A DNA stretch of 64,000 nucleotides from Zygaena filipendulae (GCA_907165275.2 OU015650.1:1332001-1396000); one strand, 5' to 3'. Shown: positions 54,522 through 64,000, counted from the stretch's first letter. The notes: generated by a model from the letters alone, not told the origin. Numbers and translations are program-made.

Positions 54522-55424
54522 TACACACATCAAAAGTGTCTAGGGATCAAGAATTTTTATGCGGATTTCTTGAGATTAAGATGTGGCTTTGTAATAAATT
54601 TATGATTTCCGGATACAAGACGTATACGACACTGGAGAACCCCTGGACGCCAACAGCGATTAAAATCCTGCCAGGAAGTCCATCCTTATAGTGGTGGAAC
54701 CATCATGGTATGGGCGGGTATTTGGATCGGCGGAAGAACTGAGTTGATTTGGATCAGAGGCAACCTCAACGCTCAAATTTATGCTGAGACGATTGTATCA
54801 GACGTCATCGTTCCTCTACAAGTGCAAATCGGTCCCTTATTTCAGGTAATGCATGATAATGCACGACCGCACACCGCAAGAGTTGTAAGACAGACTCTCG
54901 CCGTAGCTAACATCAATGTCCTGCCCTGGCCTGCTCAGTCGCCAGACTTGAACCCGATTGAGCATGCATGGGATATGCTACAGAGAAGAGCTCTGCCGAA
55001 TATGGAGGGTATCCAGTCGCAAGAAGACATTTTTTGTTGTTGCAACGAACATGGGCGGCCATTCCACAGCGTGATTTGGATGAACTCATTTTGAGTATGC
55101 CAAACCGATGTTCTTGTGTTGTTAGTGTTCGCGGTAGAAACACGGATTATTAATTGTTTAAGTTACCCAATAAAATTTTAAAGAAAACTGTTATTTCAGT
55201 CTTTTTTTCGAACTTTAATGTTAGTGGTTCAAATGTCAAAAATCCCTTTATTAGGAAAATGGCAAATTTCTTTATTAATGCAAAGGTGACTTGGTTTATC
55301 GTTACTGTGACAAACGAAAACACTTTATTTGATGAATCCTTAAAGAACATTTTATCTAATATCAATCAGGAGAAAAGTTATTGCAAAAATATATGTTGAT
55401 CCCTAGACACTTTTGATGTGTGTA
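54522..55424 (+). mobile_element. Tc1-like element with perfect 30-bp inverted ends
   Basis: The left end CTACACACATCAAAAGTGTC then TAGGGATCAA (54521-54550) is perfectly inverted at 55396-55425. TA at 54522-54523 and 55423-55424 marks the target site. Length is about 900 bp, shorter than a full Tc1 element, because the transposase N-terminal half is missing. It lies 360 bp upstream of the Tap42 start codon. Confidence 0.9.
54620..55153 (+). pseudogene. Tc1-like transposase, N-truncated and frameshifted
   Basis: Frame A runs into SGGTIMVWAGIWIGGRTELI, then QVMHDNARPHTARVVRQTL and LPWPAQSPDLNPIEHAWDML. These supply the second Asp (HDNARPHTA) and the terminal Glu (NPIEHAWD) of the DD34E catalytic triad. 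After about 55030 the family similarity passes to the +1 frame (RTWAAIPQRDLDELILSMPN, then RCSCVVSVRGRNTDY and stop), so there is a frameshift. The first Asp and the paired-like DNA-binding domain are missing. It encodes no working enzyme. The only ATG of frame A is at 54705, in the middle of the domain. Confidence 0.88.
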
Positions 55425-55794
55425 GTTTGATTTCATAGATAGAAATAAAAAAACACTTTCAATTTCAAACAATATCAATGAGAAATCTGGTGAATTCGTC
55501 TAGAATATATTCATAAAGCCGCGTTTATTAACTTTACTTAAAATTACGTAGGTAAGTAGGTAGGTAAATAATTAAGGTATAAGTTGGCAACCCTGATTTT
55601 AACTTTTGACTTGTGTTGGCAGTGTTGCCACGGCACCGACTGCCGGTCCGCCGATGTCTAGTTAATTTGTGATCCGCCGGGCACACCTCAGGCCTCACAA
55701 GTCAAATCAAACCAGTCAAGCAAGTATTTATAATTATCTAGTTCTTTCTTCTTCAAGTTTTTTTTAATTTTTTTCATTTATAAACTGGTTTTTA

Positions 55795-56060
55795 TGGTTC
55801 TTTACCCAAAGGGTAAAACGGGACCCTATTACTAAGGCTTCGCTGTCCATCCGTCCGTCTTCTCTTCTTCTTCTTCTCTTCTATCTTTTCTCGAAGCGAT
55901 TTGTAATTTTTTTGAACCCTTATAACTTGGGTTTGGATTATACCATATAAACGAAATTCTCGGGATATGTTGTCAATAGCGGACTTATCAAACATATAAA
56001 ATTTTAATTGCATAGCCGGTCCCCCAACCCCTTAAATTAGGGGTTGGAAGTTTGTATGAC
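55795..56060. repeat. Common lepidopteran-type repeat with (CTTCTT) insert
   Basis: GGTTCTTTACCCAAAGGGTA, AAACGGGACCCTATTACTAA, GGCTTCGCTGTCCATCCGTC and CCGGTCCCCCAACCCC form a body that I recognise as widespread in moth and butterfly DNA. A CTTCTT tract interrupts it. The class is not certain (possibly Helitron- or SINE-related). Confidence 0.5.
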
Positions 56061-56092
56061 AATTCCGCAATTTTGACTTACAAAAAGAAATT

Positions 56093-56375
56093 AAATCCCA
56101 TCAAAAACATATTTATGTAAAATGATGCCAAGACGAGTTCATATAACGGGCACTGTCAAAAAGTTATCAGATCTCATGTAGAGCCAAGCTTATAACTCTA
56201 CACACCCTAACTCTACAAGGCCTAACTTCTCAAACTCTACACCTTAATCAGAATATGTGGCTTGGCCATTGTAGAGTTATAAGCTTGGCTCTACATGAGA
56301 TCTGATAACTTTGTGACAGAGCCCTATGAACTCGTCTTGGCATCATTTTACATGAATATGTTTTTGATGGGATTT
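56093..56375. mobile_element. Long foldback element, arms about 108 bp
   Basis: AAATCCCATCAAAAACAT at the left is perfectly inverted at the right. The arms continue through TGATGCCAAGACGAGTTCAT, AGTTATCAGATCTCATGTAG and AGCCAAGCTTATAACTCTAC with few differences. The loop is about 65 bp and contains repeated CTCTACA/CTCTAC words. No open frame of note. Confidence 0.85.
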
Positions 56376-56439
56376 ATCATTTTCTAAGGTCACTCACGGT
56401 ACTCGGTTTCATTGACTTACGGGCGCACGCTTAATTTTA

Positions 56440-56568
56440 AGCAGGTGATGATTTTTAAAACAAAACTGCCGCACTCAGGGACGTTCAATAAATTAATGTC
56501 AATTGGCATTTAACTAATTCAGTTAAAAGTTAAGTAAATTAGTAAAACGACTCTGAGTGCGGCCGTTA
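56440..56568. mobile_element. MITE-C copy, left end lost
   Basis: TTTTTAAAACAAAACTGCCG, CACTCAGGGACGTTCAATAA and CGACTCTGAGTGCGGCCGTT match 45987-46225. The outer left arm is missing. Confidence 0.65.
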
Positions 56569-56648
56569 TTCGTTAACTAAATAAGGAAAGTTACAAACAA
56601 AAATATTTATAAAAAGACGACCACACAAGATGACATGGTTATTCCTAC

Positions 56649-56935
56649 TAGCTGTTCCCCGCGTGTCCTTTTCCGTGCCCGTGACAACGTGTATATGCAC
56701 ATGATGTTCGATTGAGTAGTTAAGGCGTGAAAGCGTAACAAACGAACAAATAAACTCACATCAATCAATCAATCAATCAATCAAACATTTATTGCAACCA
56801 AGTGTACATTTTAAGTCAGATGTTACATAATATTATATTGTACTTACAACTTAGTAACCCTTTCCGGGTATAGCAATAATTCCAGAGCTTATATTTATTT
56901 ATTACATTCGCATTTATAATAGTAAAGATGGGTAA
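56649..56935 (+). repeat. TTTCACCCGCG repeat interrupted by a (TTGA)n-tailed retroposon end
   Basis: ACTAGCTGTTCCCCGCGTGT and GCGTGAAAGCGTAACAAACG are separated from the last part (TCGCATTTATAATAGTAAAG) by 56762-56903. The insert, read on the minus strand, ends GGTTGCAATAAATGTTTGA(TTGA)n, a retroposon tail. ACAT on both sides may be its target duplication. Confidence 0.75.
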
Positions 56936-57008
56936 AAGTTTAATGAACCTAAAAAACCTACTTACCTACATAAAACTTTGGGACGTTCCAAAACTTCCAG
57001 CCTTCATC

Positions 57009-57048
57009 GAGAGCATGGACCAATTAGTTTAATTGGTCCATGATCGAG
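57009..57048. repeat. Perfect 13-bp palindrome flanked by ATCGAGAGC repeats
   Basis: CATGGACCAATTA and its inverse TAATTGGTCCATG are separated by only three bases. ATCGAGAGC lies directly on both outer sides in the same orientation. Confidence 0.7.
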
Positions 57049-59220
57049 AGCAATATTAAGATAGAGATTGCTGTATGTTGAACGACCCTCAACTTATCGA
57101 TTTTTAACTTGTTTGTCGTCACTTGTAGAACATCACTGACAACTGAGTACCTAGTAGTGCTGTGTAAAAAAACCTCTGTCATCCGTGCAGCCAGCTTCGT
57201 GTGACCCTTCCGTACGTAACCACGTATAGTTATTATACTCTTTGGTAGATACGTTACTAGGTACCACCAGTCCAGTACCAAACAGTAGAGAGTCGCCAGC
57301 CGAGTAGTGAGCGCGTCATACCGGACCAACACTTGACTCATGTAAGTCATTTGTTTTTCTATGCGCTGTTCCGGAAAATAACAAAAGCGGCGTGGCCTTG
57401 TCACAACGACGGCACTTATGGTTATTTCGCGTTTTTACTACAATAGAGACGAATGTATCATTGTTTCAGGTTACTTATTAGTTATTATGTTATTTTCTAT
57501 AACTTATTACTTATTCAAACTAAAGATGGACGCAATTACATATTGGCTACGAATAGTGAATTGGGGATTGATCTACTTATGTTATTTTCTTAGAATATTT
57601 AAGTATTTATGGCTTCCTAATTGTATATAATTATTATTATTATATTACATGCTATGTTGGTCTAAAATAGGCATAACTACCAAAAGTTTTAGTGTTTACT
57701 AACCACGGCGAAATGGCGCGTAGCTGCTGTCTGTTTTTATTATGTGCGTTGTTTGTCTTCTATAACCCTCTGCCGACATACCTCTACAATAATTAAGATA
57801 CCTACATAAAATTAATTAGTGGTGAAAATCAATGATATTAAGTCGCAAATTATTAACACTAATTCTGACAAGCGGAAATAAACTGCTATATTGGCGTTAA
57901 AAAAACAACTCCGATTAATCAACAAGCCTGTGTGTTCCATTTATAAAATTGGCCAACGTTTTGATGTGACTATTATTATGGGGGGAAACTTTTCACTTCT
58001 AATTTTAGTTTTTCGTTTTAGAACATAGCCATCTTGAATCGAAATAAATATGTGGTATAGTTCTCTTTAATACCTATTCATTTATTCAATATCCAATCTA
58101 CATTTGTTATGCCTACGTTGTGTCACATATTTTAATCTAGTTACTGTTTTAAATACCTAATTAGTAATTATGTTTCCGGTTGTTAGTTAGCACTAACTAC
58201 CTACCTAGGTAGACCGTAGAACTTCATTTTCGTGTTTACAAACTAACGGTTTTTACAATTTTTCGGATAAATAACACTTATTTGGTAATAAAGGTTATAA
58301 ATCTAGGGCATCAATATATAGATATCCATCTGAAATGTACTAATTAAGTTGGGAAGTAATTAACATGGGATCGTTAAAAGAAATATTTTTTGTTTTTTTT
58401 TCATGAATTTGTGTCCTCTTACCTCTAGTTAATAGTATGACATCACATAGTTTATAACATGCTTATAATCAGCGGACGATCAAGACGCTTCCAATGATAC
58501 CTCATTTGTATAACTATATATTATGTTAAGTAGTTTAAAAGTTATAAGGAAACAGATGAACATATACATACCTCTACCGGTCAAAATCATATCCCTCCTT
58601 TTAGCTTTGCTGTATAGTCAAGTAATAAATAGTCATAATCAAACAGGCCAGGGGCTTCCCTATGATCTCAATTTTCTTAAATGATTTAAGTATCATTTAC
58701 CTACAATATCGCGTAGATATCGTTGCACACCTTCGTGACTTGACATCTCGATTGACGGTAATGTGCCATTAGGTAGTGCATTAAACAGCAAACGATCGAC
58801 AGAAAAAAAAATTAAGTAGTTATACCCAGAACTACATCACCAATGAATCATTATATTTCTGCGTCAAGTATTATCCTTCTTTTATGTCGATTTTCGCGAC
58901 CTTGCTACATGTAACATGAATACCTACAACCGTTTTACAATTTTTTTTTTATCGTAAAGTACCTTTAAATTTCTCCATTACTTTTATTCGAATAATACAA
59001 GTGGAATGGTTGTCACCAAAGGGTCGTTCCATGCGACTGATTCGTTTCGTAGTTTTTGTAGTATCGCTATATTCAATTATCTACCAATTTTGACAAGACC
59101 TAGCCACCCTCCTAGGGTAGGTACGCCAGGTTCGACTCCCGCATCAGGTAACGCAATACATTTTTACCGATGCATGCGATCAACATTCGTGTTTACCTTA
59201 GCCTTGTTATCTATCTTCTA
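57049..59220. other. No recognised gene; one unexplained 126-codon minus frame
   Basis: The minus frame 57024-57404 (with YVRKGHTKLAARMTEVFLHS and VSDVLQVTTNKLKIDKLRV) has no recognised family and no consensus splice sites at its borders. The rest is AT-rich. At 59128-59147 GGTTCGACTCCCGCATC resembles a tRNA B box, but no matching A box or stem-forming partner was found. Confidence 0.35.
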
Positions 59221-59225
59221 TACAT

Positions 59226-59290
59226 ATAGAATAGAATAGAATAGAATAGAATAAAATTTATTTCTGCACAACACACAAGAATAATAAACA
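59226..59290 (-). repeat. Third copy of the TTCTA-tailed retroposon end
   Basis: On the minus strand CTTGTGTGTTGTGCAGAAAT then AAATTTTATTC leads into five TTCTA units. It matches the flanks of the two large arrays but has hardly expanded. Confidence 0.65.
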
Positions 59291-59385
59291 AAACATTAAA
59301 GAAGTACCTAATCTAAACCCAAAACACAAGTTTTCTTGCATGCTCTGCCGAAAACCTCACCAACTTAGGTGCGGGTACACCATAT

Positions 59386-59606
59386 AAAATGCTTTGTCCT
59401 GACTGATGGATCAACGCACAGCCCGAACCGCTGATCGTAGAGACCTGAAACTTGGAGGGTGTGTTCTTTGTATGACGTAGGCATCCGATAAGAAAGGATT
59501 TTTGAAATTTCAACCCCTAAACGGATGGAAAGGGGTTGCAAAGTTTGTATGGAACAATTCTGCGGGAACTTCGAAATTATCTCGGGTGAAACCGCGCGGG
59601 ACCGGA
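59386..59606 (-). repeat. TTTCACCCGCG repeat, second subfamily
   Basis: CTGACTGATGGATCAACGCA, GAGACCTGAAACTTGGAGGG, TATGACGTAGGCATCCGATA and GGGTGAAACCGCGCGGGAC are present. It is longer and better kept than the copy at 2213. Confidence 0.75.
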
Positions 59607-60107
59607 AAATTGAATCAATAGCGAAGAAAGCACAATCAAACATCTGTCAAACACCAGACGTGTTCGAAACAGGCAACATTTTCAATAAAAATAGAAACAA
59701 ATATGTTTCTTTTTTGACCCGTATGCAGGGTCTTGTTACTTGACCGATTTGATAAGGCGTTAAAGAAGATTGCTTCTGGAAAATTCTGGCGGAGAACGAC
59801 TCGTGCCGCGCCGCGCAGGATGACGGCCATTAAAGTGATTGTCGCATAATTCTTTCATCAACCCGAGCAATGTTCTCGAATATCGTCGGACACGACCAAA
59901 TTATTATCGTGGCATTCCAACCCAAGTCTAGAGCCACGAACATCATTGCAGTTCGTGAATTTATTCGATCACATTCGCCCACTCCCAAAAAAATCTTACA
60001 AGACATTGCAATAAAAAAAGAAAAACACGCGTCGAATTGAGAACCTCCTCCTTTTTGGGTAAAAAAGGAAGAGGCTTTATGTTCGAGGTCGTTTTTTTTT
60101 TATTTTA

Positions 60108-60305
60108 TTTGTGCCCCGCGGTTTCGCCCGCGGTAATTTCGGAGTTCCCGCGGGAATTCCTGGATAAAAAGTATTCTATGTCCTTCTCCGTACTCCTGGC
60201 AACGTGCATGCCAAATTTCATCCAAATCCGTTCAGCAGATTTTGCGTGATTGAGTAAGAAACATCCAAACATCCACACTTTCACATTATTTTATAATATT
60301 AGTAG
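60108..60305 (+). repeat. TTTCACCCGCG repeat
   Basis: GTGCCCCGCGGTTTCGCCCG, GGAGTTCCCGCGGGAATTCC, TATGTCCTTCTCCGTACTCC and CCAAATCCGTTCAGCAGATT run to TTATAATATTAGTAGG. Confidence 0.8.
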
Positions 60306-60307
60306 GA

Positions 60308-60470
60308 CTAGCGGTTCCCCGCGGTTTCACCCGCGGTAATTTCGAAGTTACCGCGGGGATTTCGCAATAAAAAGTACCTACCCTATATATCCAAAAGTAC
60401 CTCTGTACAATATCTTGGTGACCGGTTGAGTCGTCCCCAAAAAGCATAACAAACTAATAGTAAGGATTAA
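60308..60470 (+). repeat. TTTCACCCGCG repeat, adjacent second copy
   Basis: ACTAGCGGTTCCCCGCGGTT begins immediately after the previous copy. It carries GAAGTTACCGCGGGGATTTC and GGTGACCGGTTGAGTCGTCC and ends AACAAACTAATAGTAAGGAT. Confidence 0.75.
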
Positions 60471-61360
60471 TCTCGATTATTTACTTGAAGACGACTAGGA
60501 TGAACCAATTTGATTTTTTTTATTATTTTTGTAATTAAATGAATGTTCCTTTGCGGCTTCGATAGAAGTTAGGCTGGCAGAAATCGTTATACGTCACATG
60601 ATCGGAAAAATCGTTAAACGCCCCTTCCATGCAAATCGAGACGTTCGGTTTTCGGCGTAGTTTGGATAATACGCATAACGTCAAACACCGACCGCCATAG
60701 ACGTGTTTACATCACGTGTTAGTTTAATGTGACTTTTTTGACGACATTGTCTGATTATTGCAATTTTGTAATGAATATTCAAGGAATTGAAACTGCAGCA
60801 AATATATAGGTACGTATTTATGATACAAACTTAGAGAAGTTGATAAAATTTCACATTTGTATAAATCGGATGAGCGGGAGGAACTTTTTCCTGAATGAGG
60901 TCCCCCGACCGCACATATTTTTTAAAAGGGTATAATATACTCCCGAGGTGATCTTTTTATGTTTGTTTTTTGTTCAATTTTCGATGTATCAATAAATAAT
61001 ATTTGACTTTTTCTTAAATTTATTTTTAAACAAATTTTGTTAGTTAGGTGTACGGGCGATTAGCCCAAGTGAGACTGGATGGAACTCTTAAAAAAACATT
61101 CGATAGGTCGGGTGAATTATCTATATCCCTCTTCTGCAATAACACGCTATACGGCATGGTGTATTATATTATCTGTGGCATGGTGCTGATAAGCTCATGA
61201 GATTATTATCACCGTGCCGTGCCGTGCCTACCTAGAGTGTGTATAGAGTTGGTCACTTTATCTACATCAGCTGGATATAAATCTGACTTGGTATTGTGTG
61301 AAATGTTTACTCGAAGTATTACGGTGTACAATCTTTGTTTAGTACCGTGACTGAGATGAG
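60471..61360. other. No recognised gene
   Basis: AT-rich with a CpG-richer piece at 60590-60700 (CGAGACGTTCGGTTTTCGGC) and short CCGTGC iterations at 61213-61229. No element ends or coding support. Confidence 0.35.
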
Positions 61361-61567
61361 TTAGGCCTATTGCACATTATAAGAAATTTTCTTGTCTTAT
61401 AAGAAATGTTATAAGACATCCAGTCGCTTTGGTTGTTATATGGGATATATTTTATTATACATATACCTACATATTACAAGAAATGTCGGATAAGACATGC
61501 GTATAGTAATTTTTGTCGGATGCATGTAAGACACAAGAAAATTTCATATAATGTGCAAAAGGCCTTA
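61361..61567. mobile_element. Harbinger-like MITE with TTA target duplication
   Basis: GGCCTATTGCACATTATAAG then AAATTTTCTTGT at the left is inverted at the right (CAAGAAAATTTCATATAATG, then TGCAAAAGGCC). TTA occurs at 61361-61363 and 61565-61567. Arms are about 38 bp. The 3-bp TTA duplication points to the PIF/Harbinger group. Confidence 0.8.
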
Positions 61568-61601
61568 GCGTAGCGAAAGATACTAATTGCCACGGTACAC
61601 A

Positions 61602-62045
61602 TACACTAGCTGGTGCCCGCGGTTTCACCCGCGTGAATTTTCGACCCTTGCAGTGACAGTAAATGACGGACGTTAGATTTTCTCACTCTTTAAAACTTAG
61701 TGGTTATATACTCTTTAGTCTCAAAGAAAATATAATCACATCATCTGTCTCTCCAAGCCTTAAAACTGTCACTTCGCGAAAAATCAATTCAAAAGAAAAA
61801 AATGCATATTTCTAAAGAGGTTTTATTATGTTCTATATGCAACATTATATCGAAGCTTTCGACAATTGCATTGCGCTGAAGTGTTTAAATGATGATAACT
61901 TTTTTGCCCTCCATCCTATCTTGATGAAACAAAGCTTATATGTTGCTCCAGACTAACTAAGCTTAATCTTCTGCTGAAAACTGCATGACAATCCGTTCAG
62001 TAGATGTGGAGATTATCGCGAACAGACAGACAGACAGACAGAAAA
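61602..62045 (+). repeat. Fragments of the TTTCACCCGCG family and a (CAGA)n end
   Basis: ACTAGCTGGTGCCCGCGGTT and TCACCCGCGTGAATTTTCGA begin the copy, followed by unrelated-looking sequence. ATCCGTTCAGTAGATGTGGA and (CAGA)n at 62024-62042 end it. Confidence 0.5.
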
Positions 62046-62292
62046 GAATTTTTACAGCTTTTTTTTGGGCTTGGCTACTCTTCTTTTATCATCCCTCTCA
62101 ATTTTAGGTAAAAATATTCAATGTACAGAATCGCGGATTCTACTCTTGTATTATAGTATAGATAGTTATTTTTATTTATATGTTACCTGTTTTAAACTAA
62201 ACAAAACTGTTGTTACAGCTGTAGGCGTGCCTGTAACATGGGTGGACCGACACTGTAAAGTGTGAGCAACTATCGTGGTAATCACAGAACAA

Positions 62293-62687
62293 ATGTCAGC
62301 GAACATGGCCCGGCTAATGATACTGGCATTCTGCCTCATCGCCATCGATTCATCACACGGCTTCAATGGGGAGAGCTTCGAGCTGGAGTGCCCCGACGAG
62401 TGCGACTGTCACTACTTCAGAATCAACTGGGTGACCGATTGTTCGGAGAGCAATTTGACCGAAGTGCCGTACGACGAACTAAGCATGAGTGTCTACATAC
62501 TGGACTTGAACGGTAATAATATAACGACGCTAAAGTCGTTCCCGAACGACATCAAAATGAGGAGGCTGCAGATAGCGAACAACAGGCTGACGAGAGTCGA
62601 GAGGGAATCTTTCATGGGCCTGGAGTATCTCATCGATGTGGATTTATCGGGGAACAACATCGGCTACGTGGATCCGGAAGCATTTCT
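62293..62687 (+). CDS. First coding exon of a secreted/membrane leucine-rich-repeat protein (partial gene)
   Basis: A TTGTTACAG acceptor at 62211-62219 opens the exon, so a non-coding 5' exon lies upstream. The first ATG is 62293; the ATG at 62305 (GCGAACATGG) has the better context and would give the signal peptide MARLMILAFCLIAIDSSHG directly. An LRR N-terminal cap follows (C33-x3-C37-x-C39-x10-C50, numbering from 62293), then repeats SVYILDLNGNNITTLKSF, RRLQIANNRLTRVERESF and YLIDVDLSGNNIGYVDPEAF. The exon ends in phase 2 at CT before GTAAGT. Ectodomains of this kind act in cell recognition or signalling. The remaining repeats and any transmembrane part lie beyond the window. The family member is not identified. 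Confidence 0.85.
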
Positions 62688-63068
62688 GTAAGTACGCAGC
62701 CCATCGACACTGCCTTGAAGCAAAAATTACTATGGATCTATGCAATAACTTCCTTACCAACTTTGGAATACCTAACGAAATCCCTCTTACTGCTTACATC
62801 GGTAAGGTTAAGGTTGGCACAAAATGCTTACATAGATTACAGCGTTTAGTATGAATGTGCCGACTCTTGAAACATAGTGATTATTTGCTCAGTGTAAGTA
62901 CGCTTCCGGCTCCACCGTGAATGGTCGCATGCGAAACAAATCAGTCGAGCATAATCTATTATCATATTAAATCATCGGTGAACAATAAACAACAACAAAC
63001 ACTATTCAGCTCGATCCGCGTTACGCACGTCGCGCCGGGATTACATCAGCAACGTTAATTTACAGCTC
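62688..63068 (+). other. Start of the intron following the LRR exon
   Basis: Begins GTAAGTACGC. The 72-codon frame at 62636-62854 crosses the splice donor and is not coding. Nothing else recognised. Confidence 0.5.
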
Positions 63069-63899
63069 TAAGGCCCGTATTCCAAAAGGTTACTCAAGTC
63101 ATGAATCTAGTTTTAAAACTAATTTCAAGTAAAGCTTTAATTTTTGAACCTTACTTGAAACGAGATTCATCAATCAACAATCAGCTGAGCATGTCCTTAT
63201 TCTAGAACGATGCTTGAGTATTAAACTACACTCAAGCAAAGATTTGATCTTTGATTACGTAAGTCCTGTCGAGACCACTCTTGAGAATAGATCTAACGAG
63301 ACTGTTTTCAATTTTTGGAAACATGGACATTTTCCAGGATATGAAAATTTATTTCATTTGAGCAGCGAAAGGCTGTAATTGTCACTTTTTCGATAATCTA
63401 ATTATACATTTCTAGTGCGAGCAATACGCAATAAAAAACATTTAAATAAAATTAAAATTGATTTTGTTTTAATCATAGAAGTAACATTAACTAACAAAGA
63501 TAATATAATCATTACCGTTTTCAATGATCCAATTCGGTTGACTATATTTACTTACTTACGTTATAACCACAATTATATTCATCCATCCCGTTTTAGGTAG
63601 GTATGTAAAATTGGTTGAAATCACTAGACACTATTTACTCCGGCGGTTAAAACTGCGTGGAACGGATTATTATATTATCTGTGATTGTGTCAACCAATCA
63701 GAGTCCAAAATCTCTACTCAACATTAGTTTCAAGTAATAAGAACCAATCAGAGTTCAGAATCTCTACTCAAGACTAGTTTTAAGTGATTAGAACCTAAAA
63801 CGCATTCTATAATAAGATATACGCTTGAGTTATGATCTGAGCGTAAAACTAATCTCAAGTGAAACGTGATCTGAGTCACCTTCTGGAATACGGACCTAA
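63069..63899. mobile_element. Harbinger-like element with TAA target duplication
   Basis: GGCCCGTATTCCAAAAGGTT at the left is inverted at the right (CACCTTCTGGAATACGGACC), and CTAGTTTTAAAACTAATTTC pairs with ACGCTCAGAT...AAACTAATCTC further in. TAA lies at 63069-63071 and 63897-63899. The 825-bp body repeats AACCAATCAGAGT and TCTCTACTCAA twice. It has no long transposase frame. Confidence 0.7.
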
Positions 63900-64000
63900 C
63901 AAGAGCAAAGCGTGTAACCGAGCTAATTTGATTTAGAAATTTAGTAATCCAACAGGTAAGCCTATTCGAAACTTGATGGAAATATTTGACACAATCCTTA

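Noticed and set aside
57024..57404. 126-codon minus frame as a gene
   Set aside because: Long for its surroundings but without a recognised domain, consensus splice sites or GC shift; kept only as an unexplained frame.
59120..59160. Possible tRNA gene or tRNA-derived SINE (B-box GGTTCGACTCC)
   Set aside because: No A box, no acceptor stem and no 70-75 nt cloverleaf could be built around it.
62636..62854. 72-codon frame following the LRR exon
   Set aside because: It reads through the GTAAGT donor and into the intron in a different frame.
1..64000. CRISPR array, phage or bacterial operon structure
   Set aside because: The repeats are eukaryotic transposons and microsatellites, and the genes contain spliceosomal introns.

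Overview
The window looks like nuclear DNA of a moth or butterfly (Lepidoptera). It is AT-rich, shows spliceosomal introns, and is crowded with short transposon remnants that resemble repeats I know from lepidopteran genomes: a short repeat built around CGCGGTTTCACCCGCG, GGTAGGTACCTAC-type simple sequence, and piggyBac, mariner, Tc1, hAT-like and Harbinger-like ends. No rRNA, tRNA gene, CRISPR array or bacterial-type operon was seen. The species cannot be fixed from the sequence.

Genes. The one complete host gene is on the minus strand at 49577-54163: a seven-exon Tap42/IGBP1 (alpha4) orthologue, the regulatory partner of PP2A-family phosphatases. Its reading frame can be followed through all six introns to a 345-residue product. 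A second gene begins near the right edge on the plus strand: the first coding exon (62293-62687) of a secreted or membrane leucine-rich-repeat protein whose remaining exons lie outside the window. A likely internal exon of an unidentified protein sits at 1831-1978 (minus). Everything else that is coding belongs to transposons.

Layout. 0-7 kb: GC-rich MITE, orphan exon, TTTCACCCGCG repeats. 7-14 kb: mariner-type deletion element with an intact 125-codon ORF inside an older repeat, a hAT-like MITE, several foldbacks. 14-23 kb: long featureless AT-rich DNA, a possible promoter at 19.3 kb, copies of a 310-bp MITE (MITE-A) carrying paired GTGACGTCAC palindromes. 25-29 kb: LINE fragment, 274-bp foldback, then a near-perfect 1.38-kb (TTCTA)n array and two more MITE-A copies. 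30-38 kb: a further foldback and a piggyBac deletion element (34080-35339) predicted to encode, across a small intron, only the Cys-rich DNA-binding tail. 40-47 kb: more MITEs and a second TTCTA array on the same flank. 48.6-49.5 kb: 24-bp minisatellite just downstream of Tap42. 49.6-54.2 kb: Tap42, with transposon DNA in at least four of six introns. 54.5-55.4 kb: Tc1 element with perfect 30-bp ends and a broken transposase. 56-64 kb: long foldback, Harbinger-like MITEs and the LRR exon.

The most interesting signal is that two unrelated deletion elements (mariner-type and piggyBac) each keep an apparently open frame that preserves a DNA-binding domain while removing most or all of the catalytic core. 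That is the architecture expected of a self-made transposition repressor. Also notable are MITE-A as a carrier of CRE-like sites, the TTCTA tail expansions, and the transposon-built introns of Tap42. TTTCACCCGCG repeats are given strand + when they read CGCGGTTTCACCCGCG on the given strand; this is a convention, not a known direction of transcription.
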